From Ciona savignyi (taxonomy: Eukaryota > Chordata > Ascidiacea > Phlebobranchia > Cionidae), in the NCBI GenBank assembly GCA_000149265.1, contig CH003308.1, positions 146,060 to 210,059 on the forward strand: a stretch of DNA of 64,000 bases. The letters are read 5' to 3'. Of this stretch, positions 48,163 to 59,700 are shown in pieces. The notes beneath the pieces were generated by a model, which saw only the letters and a list, made by a program, of their open reading frames with translations, was not told the origin of the DNA and did no database searches. Numbering within the stretch: position 1 is the first letter of the stretch; each line of letters starts with the position of its first letter. The position numbers and the translations under genes were made by a program.

Positions 48163-49602
48163 CTATTCTTTTAACATATCTAAAATATCTCCCAAATTTT
48201 CACTTGAAAATTGTATTTGTTCAGGGTCATTATCGGTACCTTTATCAATACTACTGTTGTATTGTACCAGTGCTCCACTGGTATCATCTTGGGGTAGATT
48301 TAAACTTACTGGTGCAGGATCGAACATATTTCCAGGGTTAGGGGTTATATCAACTGAATTGTTAAATAATTCTTGTATGATGTCATAATCAAGTTCAATT
48401 TGTTCATTGTTGGATAATCTTCTCTGGATGTCTTTTAGGTTCGTTTGAATTATATCCATGTTCGAGTTTAAATAATCAGTGTCTGAAGCTTTGTTTGGTG
48501 AAACAAATTTGGAAGGAATTGCCACTTGTTGGTTGTTTACTTCCTTCTTTGAATTTGACAATTTGGACACTTGATTAGAACTCTTCTTGTTTGAAATTGT
48601 AGGTTCGTTTGACGCTCCCATTAAATAGCTGACACCTGAACGTTCGTTTGTTGGAATGTCTGTAAAATAACTTGCAGGAGAATCTTTTGATGAATTTAAT
48701 GTTGTGCTTGACGATTTATCAGTACTTTTTGGGCTGTGAATTTGTATCAGTTCAGAAATATCAAAATCATCCTCATTGTCCAGTGTGTTACCAGTGTCAA
48801 GCTCGGTAGGTTCAGATTTTTGTGTCAGGAGTTCGGTGATTAAAGGACCATCTTGAACAGGTGGACTGTCATTTGCGCGAAACGTAATATCAGGGTTGCC
48901 AGTAAGAGCTGTGGTGTTTGAATCGATCCTGGAAACTTCTTCCGTACGAGCCATTTTATTTCGTTGTGAAGATTCGCTGGCATCATCTATCATGAGCGGC
49001 ATTCTTCTCTTCATCCCCATCCCATGGTGTTGCACCAAACTAACAAGAAATTGGATCAATCGATTGACCACTTTTTGTTGGTGAGAATGCTTCTGACGAA
49101 GCGATACTACTTCTCTCCACAAATCTTCATTCTCCCGTTTCAACTCCGACAATGTATTTGAAATTCCATTCTGAGTTTCCTTTATATCTTGTACATTGTC
49201 AAGAACCTGTGATATCTCCTCTCCAATTAATTTTCCGCCAGTCTGGTTTACTTTTCTCTTGATATATGGTAGAAGAGATTCCTCACCACGAATAAAAAAC
49301 GGATGGTGAAACTGAATTGCGGTGTCATGGAGTGATGCTATTCCACCATGCATTACAGTGGTCACTTTACGGAATCCGTACATGTTCAGTTGCCTCACGA
49401 AGCTGGCAAACTTATTGTGCTTAAAATAAACAGGCAGAACATGTTTTGCAAAGTTTCCTTGATCATGAACAGTGAATGCCGTCCCATCCTCATTCCAAGA
49501 AACATAATCCTTGTATTCAGGTTCTTGAAGTAAGTTTAACAATTTTAATAAAAATGTGGGAACAACGCTAGATAACCCGGGTTGGGTCTTTGTTATATCC
49601 AT
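48163..49602 (-). CDS. HSF1: Heat shock transcription factor, intronless
   Basis: A single open frame of 479 residues. The DNA-binding domain (about residues 13-117) is clear: VPTFLLKLLNLL, VSWNEDGTAFTVHDQGNFAK, then FKHNKFASFVRQLNMYGFRK, the HSF recognition helix and its turn. A heptad-rich oligomerisation region (HR-A/B, about 130-205) follows: ISQVLDNVQDIKETQNGISN ... QKVVNRLIQFLVSLVQ. The rest is Ser/Asn/Asp-rich with short hydrophobic patches (FDISELIQI, DYDIIQELF, and LGDILDMLKE at the end), as in the activation domain. HSFs trimerise under heat or proteotoxic stress and bind inverted GAA repeats at chaperone genes. The whole gene lies in one exon in an otherwise intron-rich region. Whether it is the HSF1, 2 or 4 orthologue cannot be settled here; the symbol stands for the single-copy type. 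Confidence 0.93.
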   Translation of the reverse strand: MDITKTQPGLSSVVPTFLLKLLNLLQEPEYKDYVSWNEDGTAFTVHDQGNFAKHVLPVYFKHNKFASFVRQLNMYGFRKVTTVMHGGIASLHDTAIQFHHPFFIRGEESLLPYIKRKVNQTGGKLIGEEISQVLDNVQDIKETQNGISNTLSELKRENEDLWREVVSLRQKHSHQQKVVNRLIQFLVSLVQHHGMGMKRRMPLMIDDASESSQRNKMARTEEVSRIDSNTTALTGNPDITFRANDSPPVQDGPLITELLTQKSEPTELDTGNTLDNEDDFDISELIQIHSPKSTDKSSSTTLNSSKDSPASYFTDIPTNERSGVSYLMGASNEPTISNKKSSNQVSKLSNSKKEVNNQQVAIPSKFVSPNKASDTDYLNSNMDIIQTNLKDIQRRLSNNEQIELDYDIIQELFNNSVDITPNPGNMFDPAPVSLNLPQDDTSGALVQYNSSIDKGTDNDPEQIQFSSENLGDILDMLKE

Positions 49603-50223
49603 AATATTTCAAGTTCTGTTGGACGAACAGTACAATTTAATAACAGTTGTTTAGACTAAAGAAGCCTAAAAGTTTTGTATTCGAACCCAGTCATTTGCTG
49701 TTTTTGAATACCTTTAAGCATGTGGGCAGGACATTTAGACATTTACTGTATGCAACAACTTAATACACACTAAAAAGTATGACATTTACCCATTAGCTGA
49801 CCAATAGATTGTAAGGTTGGTACTGCACAAAGGATTTGTTCTTGTAAAATTTTGTTTGTAGATTAGATTTGCATATGGAAGTGCCAAGTGCTAATCTTCT
49901 TTGATTTAATGACTAGGGAAATCTGTATAGTTCATGCGAAAGTATCGATTTTACATTTACTTTTTTGACCAATGGCTTGGGAATTAAACTATTTAATTGT
50001 ATCCATTATGTTAACTTAAACATGGTGCATTCTGGGTGGTAAAAAGTAACTTATTTTATTCCTTAAGGTTCTACCTTAAGACCTATGTTATGTATATATT
50101 ACATCAATGACATGCATTTGATATTGGAATTTAACACTGGGTTGTTTGCTGATTACATCCATCTATGTATAAAGTTATAAAATCTTCACGATCTGGAAAA
50201 TAGAATAAATGTCCGACAGATAA

Positions 50224-50499
50224 GTCAGTGGTACGTCACCTTTCAGCCAAAGGGTTGCAGGTTCAAAACTGGCTGCTAGCTATTGGGTTGTGTTCTTGGG
50301 CAAGGCACTAAATGGACATCGCCCAAGCTCAGAGGATTAATGAATACTACTGAATTGAAGGAACATATGAATCATACACAACACACTGCAATAGCTCCGG
50401 TACCCCGACAGTGGGCGCAAGGTGATCTGATGATTGCCTGTGTGTTAACCCCCTTGGTTTTTCCCACATACAGGGATAAACATGAATATCCTATCCTAA
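50224..50499 (+). repeat. tRNA-derived SINE (copy E)
   Basis: CACCTTTCAGCCAAAGGGTTG head, AACTGGCTGCTAGCTATTGG, CTTGGGCAAGGCACTAAATG, GCTCCGGTACCCCGACAG, and a TATCCTATCCTA tail. The tRNA head is more diverged than in copy A. Confidence 0.85.
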
Positions 50500-50725
50500 A
50501 TAAATGGTAAATATTGACACCTAGCTTTAAAATAATTTATCACGTAATTATAGCAAAACAATATGATTTTAATTGTTTAAAGAGGACTTCCATGTGCAAT
50601 GAACAAGACATTTGCACCATCTAGGCAAAATTTAGCATAGTATTATGGATTACTGTATAAATTGTTCTAAATTAACAGTTTCATATCTTTACATTTAGTT
50701 CTATGTTGCTAAGGTATAGCCTATA

Positions 50726-51050
50726 CCGTATATACTCGCAGATAGGTCGCAATTTTTCCTTATTACATAAGGGCAAGTCGTAAAAGTTTTCGGCTATTGC
50801 AAGTTATTCATAAAAATCGTATGGTCTGCCCTTAAGTACATGCACTTATTATCGCTCACAGGTGTCGATAAACATATTTTGATTATATTAAGCCCTACAA
50901 AAAAAAAATAGAAAGTTATCTATGCAAAAAATCTAGGGAAAGTGCCTTTTAAAATCCCTAGATTTTTAGTGGGACTTATGTGCAAGTCAACTCTAAATTA
51001 AACTTTTTAACATAAAACTAATAGTGCGGCCTATAGGCGAGTATATATGG
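50726..51050. mobile_element. Inverted-repeat element (MITE) of 325 bp
   Basis: The ends CCGTATATACTCGC and GCGAGTATATATGG are inverted repeats with one mismatch, continuing inward as AGATAGGTCGC on the left against TATAGGCCGC on the inverted right. TATA flanks both sides and may be the target duplication. Inside, AATCTAGGGA and TCCCTAGATT form a second inverted pair (about 50928-50970). There is no coding capacity. Confidence 0.75.
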
Positions 51051-52388
51051 TATATATTTTATAAACGAGTCATTAATAAGTTAGTATTACTACTATTAGT
51101 AACAATATAAGGTAAAATTTTTGTTTTTGCATAAACAAATTTTAACAATAGATATATCGTTATGCAATTTTTAATTTATTATATAATATAATACACAGAA
51201 AAATCTATTTTTTTATTTTCTTTCCTTTATCTTTTCCATATTGTCGTTACATTTTTATATTTAACATCCTTAGTTCTGTAAAGTGAGTAGGCACAAAGAT
51301 AAGTTAAGTTAACCTTTACTGGTTTCATTCATGCCACCTGAAATTAAAGTTTCTATTATGTTTTTTTACCATTTTTGTGTTAAAATACAATGTGTAATTG
51401 TGTAACTTAACCTTTTAATGAATTGAATTGGAACTGAACATTACTTAGTCCACAGACAACAGTTGATAACTATCTATGAATTAGTTCACGAACCTTATTA
51501 AAAAGACTAATAATATGAATATATAAGTATAATATACATTGCTTAAATTATGCTTATCCCTAATTCATCCTGATGGCCTTAAGTTTGTGGAGAAATTAAA
51601 ATTTAAGGATGAACTAAAAAGGCGTTGAGAAAAAGAGAAGTATGGAAAATGTAATTAGAGGTAGAACGATTGTGTGATAACATATGACACCTTAAGTAAA
51701 ATAGTATGGTCTACATATAACAAATTAAAAAAAGATTAATGTTTAGAAAAGAGTTAGAATTAGTTTCTATAATTTTAGTAAGCAGTTTCCCCTTCTTTTG
51801 GTGTTGACCATTTTTATGACATTAAAATCCATTGTCTGCAAAACACTGGAAACTTCAGCAATTTAATTATAATAACTTAACTAAACCGCCAACTAATTAC
51901 TTGTACACTGAAAAAATATCCTGATATACGCACAAACTGACAAACTCGCTGTTCGCTGTTCCTGCCCCCAATAGTTGGTCGAGCAAAATCAAATAGTACG
52001 AATCTTTTAGTAACCCAATCTTAAGTTCAATCTTATGCGAAAGACTTATTTAACATTTATTTTTCAAAAAAAAAAATTAATCCAATCATTGGAGAACCTT
52101 GTCTTGTCTGTCGTATTACAACACCGGACATAATTTGTTTTGGCATGTTTACAATATCTTTTAATAACATAGTTGACTAGCATTAAAAAATGCCCAATAC
52201 TAAACTGTGTTAGGAAATTAAACTCTATTATTCTTAAGGTTTATTTAAAAAAAAATAAAAATCTAAAATAAATCCTAAAGGAAAATAAGTCTAAAAATAA
52301 AACAATAATCGGTTAATTTCAAATATAGATAACTAACTATGGAATGTACTTTGGTTAACAGAAAAATTGCAAGAGGGCAATCGTCAGA

Positions 52389-52541
52389 GTAGAGCATCGA
52401 GTTTGGCAATGGGAATTTTCCTTTTATTGAGGACAATACTCGATATACAATCTTTTTTTAGTAATCGGGTAGTCTATCGTCCTCAAAAAAAAGGAAAATG
52501 GTTCTCTTCGAGTAGGAGCTCAAACTCTGTGCAGCTTCTAC
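52389..52541. mobile_element. 153-bp foldback element nested in a SINE, 11-bp target duplication
   Basis: The SINE motif CAATCGTCAGA occurs at 52378-52388 and again at 52542-52552, directly flanking the segment. The ends begin GTAGAGC and, inverted, GTAGAAGC. Longer inner arms (ATTTTCCTTTTATTGAGGA at 52415-52433 against its near complement at 52480-52499) make most of the element one hairpin. Confidence 0.7.
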
Positions 52542-52630
52542 CAATCGTCAGATCACCTCGCGCCACCATCGAGTTACAGGAGTCATTGGAGTGTGTTGTG
52601 TATGATTTAGACGTTTCTTTAAATTTTGCA
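52542..52630 (-). repeat. SINE fragment (copy F) interrupted by the foldback element
   Basis: CAATCGTCAGATCACCTCGC, then a TCGAGTTACAGGAGTCATTG block, then GTGTGTTGTGTATGATTTAG match the 3' half of copy B (35600-35680). Only a short GGGCAATCGTCAGA stub is left on the other side of the insertion. Confidence 0.75.
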
Positions 52631-53761
52631 CGTTTGAAACGTCGCAGAGAACTTTTATAACTAGCGATTTTTTGAAGACGAGATTACCGCGTAGGGGGAA
52701 TACAACGCTATAAAATTTTCCACATTCCCGTGTCACGGAGTACTTTTGGGCTAAGTTAAAATTATAACCTTTCGATGCTTCGGACCTATCAGCGCTCTAA
52801 CAATAAAAAGTGGTTTCGTCGCACATCTTGATTCGTACACGCGTATGTCTTAACCACGGCTGGTTTGTTTACTACAGAATAATTGTTTTTTAAAAAGCGA
52901 GAATTACAAATATAGAACTGGGTTGTGTTTAACACGGTTTTTGTATTTGGAGCTTTTAGTTTTCGTATCACAATATTTCCAGTAACCTGCATTAATTATA
53001 TCGATATATATATATATAAGTCCTAAACTTGAAACTGAAGACTTTCAATTTCGGTTTATTTTATATTATTTAACAACACATAGTGAAAGTGCAAATCCAA
53101 CACAGTTACGATACTTTAAATACATTTGAATATAGGACAACTAAATTAATTTAGGTATACAAACAATGGCATTTACAATGCTTAATAGACACACTATAAA
53201 AATTCTTTGGTTAAAATAAAGTACTTTTTAACCACAGGTATAAACAGGTAATTATAACATATTCAATTAACAGAGCGGGATAATTAGTGTATTGCGATAA
53301 ATCATGGATTTTTTTGACCAATATGATTATACTGTGTTGACGTCATGCGTCTTACCCAATAACTGGCGTGTGTTAGGTACAACTCAGATATTTATGTGAC
53401 ACATGAGAGTAAGAATCCAATTTTGAACTTCTTAAAATTTAGTTTTTAAATTGAACATACGCTATTGTCAGTTATGTGGAAAATGTTATAAATGTGCATG
53501 GAACTGTCTAGAAACTAAAGACATTACTTAGGATAATTAAGCCTATTAAATATGTTCTTATCATTCATGTACTGAAACAATTTTTGTACAAAAATGCACT
53601 TATCGACTTGAATCCAACACTTAAAATCAAACATTCAATTATAGTGTGAAAATAGAATTTAGATGTGTACCAAAAAGGCTCAGTATGAAAATAATTATGC
53701 TTGATATTTATCGAAATAATTGTGCATTACGAAATAATATCTCATTATGATGTTATCCAAG

Positions 53762-56700
53762 TTACTCTGAAGTTCCCCATGACGTTTCCTTTGCACATTT
53801 CCACATCGCGTCCACAAGTCGAAACAGCTCCGGTGTCATTTTGGTTTCTCCAAACCTCTCATAGAGTCGTTTTTTCATCACAGCGATAAACTCCTTGTTA
53901 CTTAGTGTCCCGTTCCCATCCTCATCGAAGGCAGTGAAAACAACATCAACTGTTTGCCCTGTAAGCTCCTGTTTTGCAACAGTTCTAGCAACCTGTTTAA
54001 AATATAAAAAACTCCATTAGGATTACCGAACTAGATATTCATATAAAAATTGAATACAAGCACAATACCTTTTNNNNNNNNNNNNNNNNNNNNNNNNNNN
54101 NNNNNNNNNNNNNNNNNNNNNNNNNNNNNNNNNNNNNNNNNNNNNNNNNNNNNNNNNNNNNNNNNNNNNNNNNTTTACAGATTGGGTAATATTGATATTA
54201 AGTAACATTTCAAAATGAATCAACACGAACATTAGTTATGTGTACAAATTCTTGCTTTATAGCTATATCTAAATTTGATCAAAAATTCTTGATCGATTTT
54301 TACTGTAGTTTCTCTGAACTGGTTGGTCTGGGCACATAGAGAACTTTCCAACCCAGAGGTATCAAATGGGTCAAACAAATTAATTCAATAATTTTGACAA
54401 TCTGATAACTATGGCAGCTGGACTAAAGAGTTTTGTATGCGAAGATGCCCACAAACAAGATGATTTTCAGACATATGTACCAGTACTGCATAATCGCAAA
54501 ATCAGCCCAATGAGGTTTTTTACCAATTCAAGATCCGGATGTATTTTTATTCTAATTTGGGCGACGCACGGCGCCACAAAGGTGCTTTGGACAAAAGCCA
54601 ATTTTGTGAAAGTAGTCTGTAAGCTAAGGCACCTAGCAGAGATTGTTTAATCTTGGTGGAATTTAAACGATTTAAAAAAGTTATTTAAATATTTTTTATT
54701 ATATGAAAATACAAACACATTGCAATAGCTTTAAAAAACCTACAAATCCGGAATCCAACGTCAATGTTAGAATACTGGACATCATCTATCTAATTTGCAC
54801 TAGATATTGATCCGAAATATGATAGACCTACAGTTAAAACAAAAAAATACAATAATGCCGAATGAGGTAATAAATGCAATTTAGGCACATGCTCCCTACA
54901 TTTATGTAATTAAATTTGCCGATTTGTCAACTTAGCAAACCGGGGTGCAAGGATCAAAGTGACACAGTCTCTCGGAGGTTTGGTTGTGGGTGCTAGCTTA
55001 ATTGAATATTTGTTATTTGAAAGTTCCGGTTGGTGATGACCTCACCAATTTTGGGTGTTTTTTGCAGTACTGTGTTGTACAGATTAAAAAACCTGACAGC
55101 TAGTTAAAACAGACATGACCTAAAACATTTCTTTATCCTTCTTCCTACCTGTTGCATGGTCTGCTTGTCAATATCAGCTCCCACAACATGGTAGAAATCG
55201 AAAGCGACGTCCACGTCATTTATGTGCTTCAAAAACAGGAAAAATGCTCGGGTTTCCTCGAATGTTATCCCTTTGCTATTCTCACCAGAGTACTCTTTTC
55301 GTACTCTCTAAAAAATAGGCAATTTATGTATTAACAAACTGTAAAGAACCAGAATAAAACTAGTGTCAACCACATGTGAACCACCACAATTTTTTATACC
55401 AATGTTGAGTGTAAGGGTTAGAGATAGGTTTGGGGCATACACATCTTTTTTGTTCAAAATTAAATTCCATATTTATTTATGTTAGTTTTGTGTATGCACC
55501 TCATTTATAATAAGATTGTATTTATGATTGATAAGGCCTATGCTATTTTGGGGGATTTCCCAGGGTACACTGGTTAATTTAAATTCTAGTAATGTTTTTC
55601 TGATTCGTGTTGTAATTCTCTAATTTAATTAGAAATTTGAAGTAAATATTCCTTTATAATCCAGAGATATCAGCGATAACAACAAAAATGGCAAAAAATT
55701 GACTTGTTTACATTTCCCCAATAGTGGAAAATCCTCTTGTTTTTTTGAAAAATTAAAACATGCCAGTTAGGATTACTAAACGTTTTAACCTGATTCGATA
55801 TCACATTCTTCCCAATGACCTGGCGACCGAACATGTCTGTTACCAGTGTGGTGCAGAAAAAAAACAAAGTAAAATCAAAATGTGTTTTTCCTTGGTAATC
55901 GAAGGATATATAATAAATTGATATGACAAGGCAAGCAAAGTACAAATTGTTAACCCACGAACTTAATGCTAATCTTAATCATCAAGATAAACTATGAATA
56001 GAAACCTTGAGTATGGCTTTTTGTTTTTTCTCACTAAGCCCGGAGTATGCTAGTAGCATCCTTACAAACTGCGCTTCCTTTATGACCCCTGTTTTCCCCA
56101 AATCCAACTTGTTGAACTCCAAGCGAAGTATATCTGCCTGTATAATTAGATTTGTATTTTCACTTCCGGTGCCATATACCACATCTGCATAAATCTAATA
56201 TAAATGAGGTTATCAGCAGAGGAAATTGACCATTTGAACCAGATAGCCATTCTCTGTTAGGCAAAACAACATGTGGCTTCATTGTTTTTAAACAACAGAA
56301 GCAATTCTTTATCGGTCCAAGCATAGAGTGCTGATAATATACTTCAGCTACCTTATATCCTATTTTATGTAAATATAAAACAGCATTAACAGGTTTACAC
56401 AAAAATATTATTACAGCGTGACTATCGAGAAAAAACACAGTTTTTATTTATAGTTATATCAAGTATAATAAAAATCAAATGTTTTATATATATTATAATA
56501 AAGAGTAAGATTAAAAGATCTACAATAATAGTTACCTGGAGTTTTTCTTGAAATTCCACGAACCTTTGCACAGTCAGTTTATGCTCCTTACCAGTAGGAC
56601 CGAAGAAATAAGAAGTAATCGCTGAATTTGAGTCTTTAAATGGCTTTACCACATTCCCTAATTAAACAAGATGATTGAATGTTAGTAATATCTACTTGAT

Positions 56701-59700
56701 AAATTTCTGGTCATAATGACTCAAGATTCATTTTTGAGTCCTCAATTCACCATCCAAAATTGTTACCCATGATCTCTAAAAGTCTTACCAGTTAACAACA
56801 ATAAAAATAAAAAACACCGCTAACACTTTATAACTAAATTTAATAGGGGTTTAAGGAGATAAATTGGAAATGAGTACAGATTAGGATAAGGGCACGCATG
56901 TTTTTTGTGTGTCTTAAAATTTTCTTTTTTTGTTTGTGTAGAGTCTAGATAATTTGTAAAAAGATAACAGTAAATTAGTAAATTGTAAAGTCTTAAGATA
57001 TCAGCTAATAAAATACTTAAAAAACAGGTGGCCTCATTTTAATATCATCCGGCCTTTTGGGAATTCCATCCGGCCCGATGGTCTAGCGGTTATCCGGCCC
57101 GATGGTCTAGCGGTTAAGTGCGTCGCCTTTCAATCGAAAGGTTGCAGGTGCGAAACTGGTCGCTAGCTAGTCTGTTGTGTCCTTGGGCAAGGCACTTTAC
57201 GGACATTGCCTGAACCCAGCGGATTAATGGGTTCTACCAAATTGAAGGAACATGTCTATCACATACAACACACTGCAATAGCTCCGGTAACCCGACGATG
57301 GGCGCGAGGTGATCTGACGATTGCCCGTGTGATAACCCCTGGGGTTTTCCCATTCACGGGGATAAACATGAATATCCTAATATCCTATCCTATCCTATCC
57401 TATCCTATTCCTCAATGGTGTTTTGCCTAAAATGTTTCACTGCATACCCATTACCAAAAACACATTAAGATATATTAAATTTGTCTGGAATTCCTCTTAG
57501 GTTAGTATAAAAGTAAAATAGTCTTTGATAATAAATGACCCCAACATTTAGCAACGCTGTAATTCTCAACCAAATAACAACTCTTTTAACCCATTGAACA
57601 ACTCTTTCATGAAGTGCTAGCATATCGTTATGACCTTATGAGCTGGGTGCTAGCGTAATTGAATTTTAAGTTACAGTGAGTATACAATCCCTTCTGTGGC
57701 AAAGAAAAAACTAAACCCTGTCATTGTCTGTATGTGAATAAAATGTTAAGAGAGCCTAACTCAAACTATAATTCCTCAGATTGGCAATGCCTTTTGATCG
57801 GGCCATTATAAATTATCAATATTAACAAACTTTTGGTATTAAAACACCTTTTATTAACTATGCATTGTAATAAACAAAATGGCAGCAAAAAAGTGTAATA
57901 GTAACTTAATGGTGAATTGTATAAAGTTTTTCAAACAGGTCAATTGAACTCACATAAACTGCTTTCTGCCAATTATAACCACTAGCAAAACTTGATTGCA
58001 GTCAAAATTGATTTTAAAACAAGTTTTATTCATCAAATATAACTTTGTCCTATAAAAGTTACTGTGAAAATCAACAACATAATGAGTTTATTTTGAATTA
58101 CACAGAACATGGAAGGATATAGCAAAAGTGAACCTGTTAATTTCAGAAATGGTAATTGACACTAACAATATTTGAAGTAAAATAATTAACTATTTTAAAC
58201 TGGTATATTTCTATCCTAATCTTCAATACTTTGGTAAATACATTACATTCAAAAAAGAACAAAATGTTTACTCATAAGGCTGTAAGGTGGAATGAAGAAA
58301 CCTGTAACTTAAATATCACTGGCTCTCAACTAGGAATATCAAAATACTTTTAACATGGATCAGCACAAGCCCCATTTAGTGCACTAGAATTAAAATATAA
58401 CGTCTATCTAGATATAGTTTGGTGATATTTAGAATAAGTGAACAAGTGCAATAAGACTATAAACTAAATTTTAGAAATTTTTCAGAAGTCCGGGGTCTGT
58501 CTAACAGCTCTATTGACAACAAAAAGTTTTGTTATAATAAAGGAGGTAATGAATAGTGACTGCAATAACTACACTAGAAAATGAAGAGGATTATGGAAAA
58601 AAAGACCAAATACTGCTTTATGCACAACGAAGAGATATTAAAGTGAATTGTGCAACAAGCTGTAGACATAAAAATCTCATTTAATTTCAATGAGAAATAA
58701 TAATATATATAACAGGATGGTATGCTGGTATTTTTAAAATCGTGATGTATAACTACATAACTAAAATATAATTAACCAAATCATTATATAAATTATATTA
58801 TATATTAAAAGATGCTTGCAATGCTATGTGGACACTAATGACAATCAACAAAAAATAGATCATTTAAAATGGGGGTTAAAAAATAACTGTTTTCAGATCA
58901 AAGCTACTCTTATTAGTTTACAAAAGACCTAAACACAAACACCAATACTTTGTTATTTGTAAAGAATACCCCTATGGGCTTTCTTTAAAATGATGCCGAA
59001 ATGACACGACATTGCTACTTACAGCATTGGTTGATAATAAAGTAATATACCTGTTGTCTTGTGGTCTCTGTGCCTCATACCGACTGAAGTTTGGGAGCGT
59101 GCTGTGTTGGTGACTTGTTGGAACTCATTGATATCAACTTCTCCATCTCCATTCAAATCAAACATACGAAATGCAATTTCAAAATTACGTTGGGGAGTTG
59201 ATAATACCTGTGAAAAGGTGTATGAAAAGTGGCATCATGTCACTATGTCAGTGTGTTAATTAAGTCAATTCGACCAAGTAACAGATCAAGCCCATTCACT
59301 GTATACCCCGTAAGCAAGGAAAATTAAGTTAAGTTAGACTCTTTTAAAATTTAAATTTAATTACCTTTTGTAACGCTCAAAAACGAATAGATCGGTCAGT
59401 TAAACAATGTCCAAATAGTGCAATCAGTTGACCACACATTTTTAGCATTTTGTCCAAACAGAATTGGTGAGTGCTCTAAATAAACCACCAAGGCGGAGCT
59501 AATATCATTTAGACATATGTTTAACTATAATATAAATTATTTCCACTGCAAATAAATATTCCATAATTCAAATGTAGCTCACCGTCAGCAAAAATATGTA
59601 ATCACTAAAACTGATAAAGCCACATTCACCAAGTGCAGCAAATATTGAATCTTCAGGCAAATTAAGACTCTTAGCTTTTAGATGGGGCATGGAACCATCC

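Larger units (their letters stand above)
49603..53761. other. Intergenic region rich in small mobile elements
   Basis: It lies between the divergent HSF 5' end and the 3' end of MICU1. It holds the SINE at 50224-50499, the inverted-repeat element at 50726-51050, the 153-bp foldback at 52389-52541 inside a SINE fragment, and AT-rich sequence (an (AT)n run near 53000). No gene is recognised. Confidence 0.6.

Noticed and set aside
54023-54232. Minus-strand frame spanning the N run
   Set aside because: The frame is open only because N codons are not stops; it lies in a MICU1 intron.
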